A stretch of DNA of 13,173 bases from Smittium mucronatum (lineage: Eukaryota > Kickxellomycota > Harpellomycetes > Harpellales > Legeriomycetaceae). Shown piece by piece: positions 10,981-13,173 of the stretch (the stretch's first letter is position 1; each line of letters opens with the position of its first letter). The stretch lies in NCBI GenBank assembly GCA_001953115.1, contig LSSL01000151.1, positions 1-13,173 on the forward strand. Reading direction: 5' to 3'. Below the pieces are notes generated by a model, which was not told where the DNA came from, searched no databases, and saw nothing but the letters and a program-made list of their open reading frames with translations. The position numbers were made by a program, and so were the translations under genes.

Positions 10981-11085
10981 TATTAAATGTTAATTTTTTT
11001 GGTAATTTTTATTTATAAAAATGTTATGGAAACATAACTTAAGAATTTTTTACATTTAATTTTAATTATTAAATGTTAATTTTTT
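10981..11085. repeat. 19-bp direct repeat pair
   Basis: A 19-base string starting TATTAAATGTTAA and ending in six T lies at 10981-10999 and again, identically, at 11067-11085, start to start 86 bases. The first copy begins immediately after the stop codon of the 38-codon hydrophobic frame. It may be a local duplication or a pair of binding sites. AT-rich composition makes chance identity less unlikely than in balanced DNA. Confidence 0.6.
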
Positions 11086-11143
11086 CAGTACATATAAATT
11101 AAATGATAAATTTGTTATGATTTTTATAAGTAGGGGAATTAAT

Positions 11144-11230
11144 ATGGAATTTAATTGGGGTCATCGTATAAATAATTATTCCAGTTTCTTTTTTTGCAAA
11201 ACTAATTTTTTCTTCAAAATATTTTTTTAA
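11144..11230 (+). CDS. Very short frame behind an AGGGG sequence
   Basis: An ATG at 11144 opens 28 codons to a TAA at 11228-11230. AGGGG (11132-11136) ends seven bases before the ATG, which is a plausible bacterial ribosome-binding spacing. The peptide begins MEFNWGHR and then becomes Phe-rich because of T runs. G+C counts by codon position are 4, 7 and 7 of 28, which is not coding-like. I do not recognise it, and the SD-like string may be chance. Confidence 0.07.
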   Translation: MEFNWGHRINNYSSFFFCKTNFFFKIFF

Positions 11231-11515
11231 AAATTATATCTTTTCAGTAAATCAAAAAAAATTTATGAAAAAATTAAAAAACGCTAAATTTTCAAAAATT
11301 AGTAACTCGATCTCGGAATCAAATTTTATTTTAACAAATTGTGATTGTTTCAAATATAGTTATTTTTTATACTTTAATATCTTACTCTTGATATTTCAGA
11401 TCATAGTAAGTTGTTATATACACGTATAACTTTCCTATAGAAATAAAATAGCATCTAATAAGAACAAGTGAAAAATGAAGAAATTGAATCATTTAATTTT
11501 AATTTAAAGATTTTT

Positions 11516-11543
11516 AACGTGATTTTTTTGTAAAAATCATGTT
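11516..11543 (+). terminator. AT-rich hairpin followed by T's (terminator-like)
   Basis: AACGTGATTTTT (11516-11527) pairs with AAAAATCATGTT (11532-11543) through 12 positions, one of them G-T, around the 4-base loop TTGT. Three further T follow. The shape is that of an intrinsic terminator, but the stem has few G-C pairs and no gene ends just upstream. It may be a chance hairpin. Confidence 0.2.
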
Positions 11544-11577
11544 TTTAAGGAAAAGTTGAAAATAACTGAAGCTTGAC

Positions 11578-11599
11578 TTTAAATTTAAATTTAAATTTT
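11578..11599. repeat. TTTAAA tandem repeat
   Basis: About three and a half units of TTTAAA. It is palindromic simple sequence with no gene beside it. Confidence 0.75.
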
Positions 11600-11957
11600 A
11601 TAATATTATATAAAGATTGAAAATCAAAATAGAAAAAATTTATTTTAAAAATTTATTAAACCTCAAAAAAGGAGTTTATTAACTATACATAAAATACTAA
11701 TATTTTGAAAGAATATTTAATAATTTTATTATTTTGTAAAAAGATATGCTTAAATGATTACCCATTGTCAATTATTTATCACTATTTTCCAATTTTAATA
11801 AGATTATGCGTTTTATTGGCGGTACTTAAGCGAATTCACTTTAAGAGTATGAATAATTTTTATAAATTAAAATTAAAACCAAAAAGATGGATAAAATAAA
11901 TATGAAATCAATATTTTTTTTCTTGAAAATTTATTAATATTAAAAATGTCCCCGAAT

Positions 11958-11973
11958 AATATATATATATATT
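11958..11973. repeat. AT dinucleotide microsatellite
   Basis: About eight AT units in a row, flanked by ordinary AT-rich DNA. Confidence 0.7.
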
Positions 11974-12764
11974 CATTAGAGCATGCTTGAATTTTAGTTA
12001 AGGTCTCTTTATATTTTTTTATTGATTCACGCCACTAGATATTGTTATAGATTTATAAGGAAGTAAAATTTTATTCTATGTAAACTTTTTTATATCTAAA
12101 TGATAGTATTGAGAAAAAAAAATCCTGTATAATATTATTAATATATCAGAATATTACATAGTTATGACTATTTAATTCTAAATCAAAGGGTGCGAGGCTT
12201 TATAAAAAGATAAGTCCATCAAAAATTAGACAAAAAATCAAATAAAAAATAGTATATCAATTAATTTAATAAAGGTTTATTCTTAGTACTTAATAAAAAA
12301 TAAATAAAAGTATTAAAAATTCTAAATTACCTCATAAAAAAATATCCTCGCACACGGGAACATCATGGGTAGTTTTAAATATATTAATTGGATTTTTATA
12401 GTATTTATTTCAATTTCATCCTTATTTAGATACTAAAAATCAGTACTATTAGTCATACTATATAAAAAATAATTAGTTATATTCCATTAAATAGAAAAGA
12501 AAAATTAAATAAATTCTCATTAAAACCCCTCCAAAAAGCGGAAAAATTGTCATAGTTTAGGTGCTTAAGCAATTTTTACACTTGAAAGTAGATTGAAATG
12601 AGTTTCATGTGTGCTATTTTACTTTCAGTTAGAATCTGTCGATCCTTTTTGAAATTCAGATCAATTCATAATCTTCAGAAATTCAGCTCAATATCCGAAA
12701 AAAACCAAAAATTTTGAATCATTTTTTTTACCATTTTTTTGAAATAGGATATTTTTTTGAGTGA

Positions 12765-13173
12765 ATATAAGGTATTTAAAACACTCAAAAATTGCCTAAA
12801 ATAATTTTAAATGGATAAAGGAGGTACTTTATTAGTGCCACCACAATTCGAACGGTTATAGTATCTGTATTGGATTCGATATAGAATCGGGGATAAGCCA
12901 AGCTCTTTGCAAATCTGAAATCCCAATCTGCGCCTAAAGTCTCAATTATTAATAATGAATCGAAATTTCAATCAGCTTAGTAGGGATACAAATCAGATGG
13001 CCTTCCTTTGGCGGATAGGACATATATTATTAACCCTTTTGTTTTTTGTAGTTTTTTTTTGTAACACGGAAATTTATTTTAAGATAACTTCATTAAAAAC
13101 TATACTAAAAAATGTGAAAAAAAGAAAAATACTTATATAAAAGACTATTATCCTAATTACAATAAGCTCTTCT
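12765..13173. other. Right-edge island of raised G+C, possible gene fragment or relic
   Basis: Bases 12841-13020 hold 70 G or C in 180 (39%), about twice the window's background, with abrupt edges. Several frames stay open. A minus-strand frame at 12788-12967 has 60 codons between TGA codons, no ATG, and residues such as Trp, Asp, Arg and Pro in a balanced mix; G+C counts by codon position are 22, 19 and 19. A minus 24-codon ATG frame lies at 12949-13023, and a + 61-codon ATG frame at 12955-13140. If TAA and TAG are read as Gln, one + frame is open from 12765 to the edge (136 codons, no TGA); its G+C by position is 39, 41 and 39. Even G+C across positions argues against all of these being intact genes. 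I recognise no family. It may be an eroded gene, a transposon fragment, an exon or a conserved noncoding element, cut by the window edge. Confidence 0.4.

Larger units (their letters stand above)
11231..12764. other. AT-rich stretch with one hairpin, no recognisable gene
   Basis: The only frame near gene size is 11705-11899 (64 codons from a TTG). An AGGAG near 11670 lies about 30 bases upstream of it, which is too far to serve as its ribosome-binding site. Its product is Leu/Ile/Lys-rich as expected by chance. The stretch also holds a hairpin (11516-11543), a TTTAAA tandem (11578-11599) and an AT microsatellite (about 11958-11973). No RNA gene was seen. Confidence 0.6.

Noticed and set aside
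11705..11899. 64-codon frame on the + strand
   Set aside because: TTG start; the nearest AGGAG is about 30 bases upstream; Leu/Ile/Lys-rich product as expected by chance; no family recognised.
12838..12850. GTGCCACCAC resembling the 16S 530-loop GTGCCAGCAG
   Set aside because: The match ends after about ten bases, and no other conserved small-subunit rRNA segment was seen in the window.
12819..12864. Minus-strand tRNA 3' half (a GTTCGAATT string resembling a T-loop) or a 16S 3' end (CCTCCTTT string)
   Set aside because: The bases flanking the T-loop-like string do not form a 5-bp stem and no matching acceptor arm lies about 70 bases upstream. The CCTCCTTT string lacks the rest of the 16S 3' end.
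12955..13140. 61-codon ATG frame on the + strand
   Set aside because: Only its first third lies in the G+C island; the rest is a T-run-derived Leu/Phe string and a Lys-rich tail. It competes with other open frames on both strands and has no ribosome-binding site.

Overview
This 13,173-base window is extremely AT-rich: hand counts on sample lines give roughly 10-20% G+C over most of it and 30-43% in a few short patches. No gene can be called with confidence. No frame of ordinary gene length is open under the standard code on either strand. The three longest ATG/TTG-initiated frames are 61-69 codons, which is what DNA this AT-rich yields by chance. I saw no tRNA cloverleaf, no conserved rRNA core motif, no CRISPR-like spaced repeat, no transposase frame and no inverted-repeat pair that would bound an insertion sequence.

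The sequence does not fix the organism. A gene-free stretch this long would be exceptional in a bacterium, even in a reduced AT-rich symbiont. Together with T/A homopolymers up to 12 bases, A/T microsatellites and scattered G runs, it fits intergenic or intronic DNA of a very AT-rich eukaryote best. Alternatives are a heavily decayed symbiont or organelle region, or germline-limited DNA of a ciliate. I tested the ciliate idea by reading TAA/TAG as Gln. Several long frames then open (5397-5690; 12765 to the right edge), but their G+C is spread evenly over the three codon positions, which argues against translation.

Layout: 1-5100 is low-complexity AT-rich DNA with a slightly richer left edge (about 180-257) and a G7T7 tract at 3226. 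A modestly G+C-richer island lies at 5101-5700. AT-rich DNA from 5701 to 9720 carries a 12-bp-stem hairpin (6742-6774), an 18-bp perfect palindrome (6935-6952), short tandem repeats (7823-7879) and a G7 tract (9016). A second island lies at 9721-9890, followed by a compound microsatellite (9899-9950). Between 10864 and 11230 are a 38-codon hydrophobic frame with coding-like base use, a 19-bp direct repeat and a 28-codon frame behind AGGGG. A 12-bp-stem hairpin followed by T's lies at 11516-11543. The strongest compositional island, about 39% G+C, is at 12800-13050 and reaches towards the right edge. It is the best candidate for a gene fragment, exon or relic, but I cannot identify it.

The elements do not form a recognisable system. 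The most useful follow-ups are homology searches with the right-edge island and with the 10864-10980 frame, and inspection of the flanking sequence beyond 13173.
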